Origin: Candidatus Omnitrophota bacterium
Lineage (GTDB): Bacteria > Omnitrophota > Gorgyraeia > Zapsychrales > Zapsychraceae
Length of the DNA stretch: 42,509 nucleotides
Direction of reading: 5' to 3'
Assembly: GCA_028280285.1 (NCBI GenBank)
Contig: JANQMA010000010.1
Location: forward strand, 1-42,509
Part shown: piece by piece, positions 42,258-42,509 of the stretch
Layout: each line of letters starts with the position of its first letter
Numbering within the stretch: position 1 is the first letter of the stretch
Translations under genes and position numbers: made by a program
The notes under the pieces: generated by a model
What the model saw: only the letters and a program-made list of their open reading frames with translations
Told to the model about the DNA's origin: nothing
Databases searched by the model: none

Positions 42258-42509
42258 ATGAAATATAGTGGTTTTGAATTTGATTTTGAAAGATTAGAGG
42301 TTTATAAGAAATCTATTAAATTGGCTGATTTTGCTTTTACTCTTGCAAAAACCTTTCCAAAAGAATTACAATACTCCCTCGGAGACCAATTTAGAAGAGC
42401 AGCATTATCAATATGCAACAATTTGGCTGAGGGCAGCAGGAAAAGAGGAAAAAGTAAGGAACAATTTTACGGATATGCGCTCGATTCAGCTCGCGAATGT
42501 ATTCCTATT
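42258..42509 (+). CDS. Four-helix-bundle protein (partial, runs off the window)
   Basis: The first 84 residues of a second four-helix-bundle/S23-family protein: FERLEVYKKSIKLADFAF, then FPKELQYSLGDQFRRAALSI and SICNNLAEGSRKRGKSKEQF. The typical FPxE...L..Q.RRA..SI.xNIAEG core is present. It is from a different subgroup than the copy at 12529 (about one third of residues in common by eye). It lies after a hairpin arm and behind a perfect 8-bp stem over its Shine-Dalgarno sequence. Codon use is AT-rich. The C-terminal helix is outside the window. Confidence 0.88.
   Translation, partial: MKYSGFEFDFERLEVYKKSIKLADFAFTLAKTFPKELQYSLGDQFRRAALSICNNLAEGSRKRGKSKEQFYGYALDSARECIPI

Overview
The window looks like a chromosome segment of an uncultured PVC-type bacterium, most consistent with Omnitrophota (former OP3). 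This placement is my reading of the 16S sequence (GGATTAGGCATGCAAGTCGAAC near its start, GAGCGACGCCGCGTG in the V3 region) plus a Minf_1886-family gene; it was not tested by alignment or a tree. Genes are nearly all on the + strand.

Layout. (1) 1-637: 3' end of a secreted DUF4215/PA14 protein. (2) 698-7826: a promoter with a perfect 22-bp palindrome, an acyl/aryl-CoA ligase, then a set resembling 5'-deoxyadenosine/methylthioadenosine salvage: nucleoside phosphorylase, MtnA-type isomerase, a cut-down MtnA-like protein, a class II aldolase fused to an SCP-2 domain, a 59-residue membrane peptide and an aldehyde dehydrogenase. (3) 7900-8161: an atypical tRNA gene on the minus strand with its own promoter, terminator and an inverted partial copy. 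(4) 8194-19499: a cobalamin-type radical SAM enzyme, a PCP_red-like partner, a ketopantoate-reductase-like enzyme, then a type II polyketide synthase set: KS-alpha, KS-beta (chain-length factor with all three catalytic residues replaced), ACP, metal-dependent cyclase, a Cys-rich secreted peptide, SRPBCC cyclase/aromatase-like protein, MFS exporter, SDR ketoreductase, PC4-like protein and an amidohydrolase-2 enzyme. (5) 19562-25999: rRNA operon 16S - tRNA-Ile - tRNA-Ala - 23S - 5S, with a 464-nt group I intron in the 23S gene. (6) 26123-34653: a membrane glycosyltransferase-like protein plus flavoprotein pair, a small exported protein, and a MarR-TolC-RND efflux operon with a clear operator. 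(7) 34819-42184: small genes, then recG, rsmD-coaD, yceD-rpmF-plsX-fabH.

The most unusual feature is a genome-wide style of intergenic hairpin. About 25 copies occur here, between most genes, inside both rRNA spacers, as one arm inside the 23S intron, and running into the ends of several coding sequences. The arms are degenerate tandem repeats with a 7-nt (one family 8-nt) period, and the copies fall into about nine families that differ in heptamer sequence but share the architecture. Two genes for four-helix-bundle (23S intervening-sequence-type) proteins are tied to these repeats. The complete one (12529-12879) lies between the two arms of a split hairpin. The one cut by the window end (42258 onward) follows an unpaired arm. 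Both have their Shine-Dalgarno sequence buried in a stem just upstream. I infer that hairpin and protein may form one RNA- or DNA-level system.

The type II PKS would join an activated starter, malonyl extension on the single ACP, ketoreduction and cyclisation to give an aromatic or polyene product exported by the MFS protein. The upstream salvage genes could recycle the 5'-deoxyadenosine made by the radical SAM enzyme. Both are inferences from gene content.
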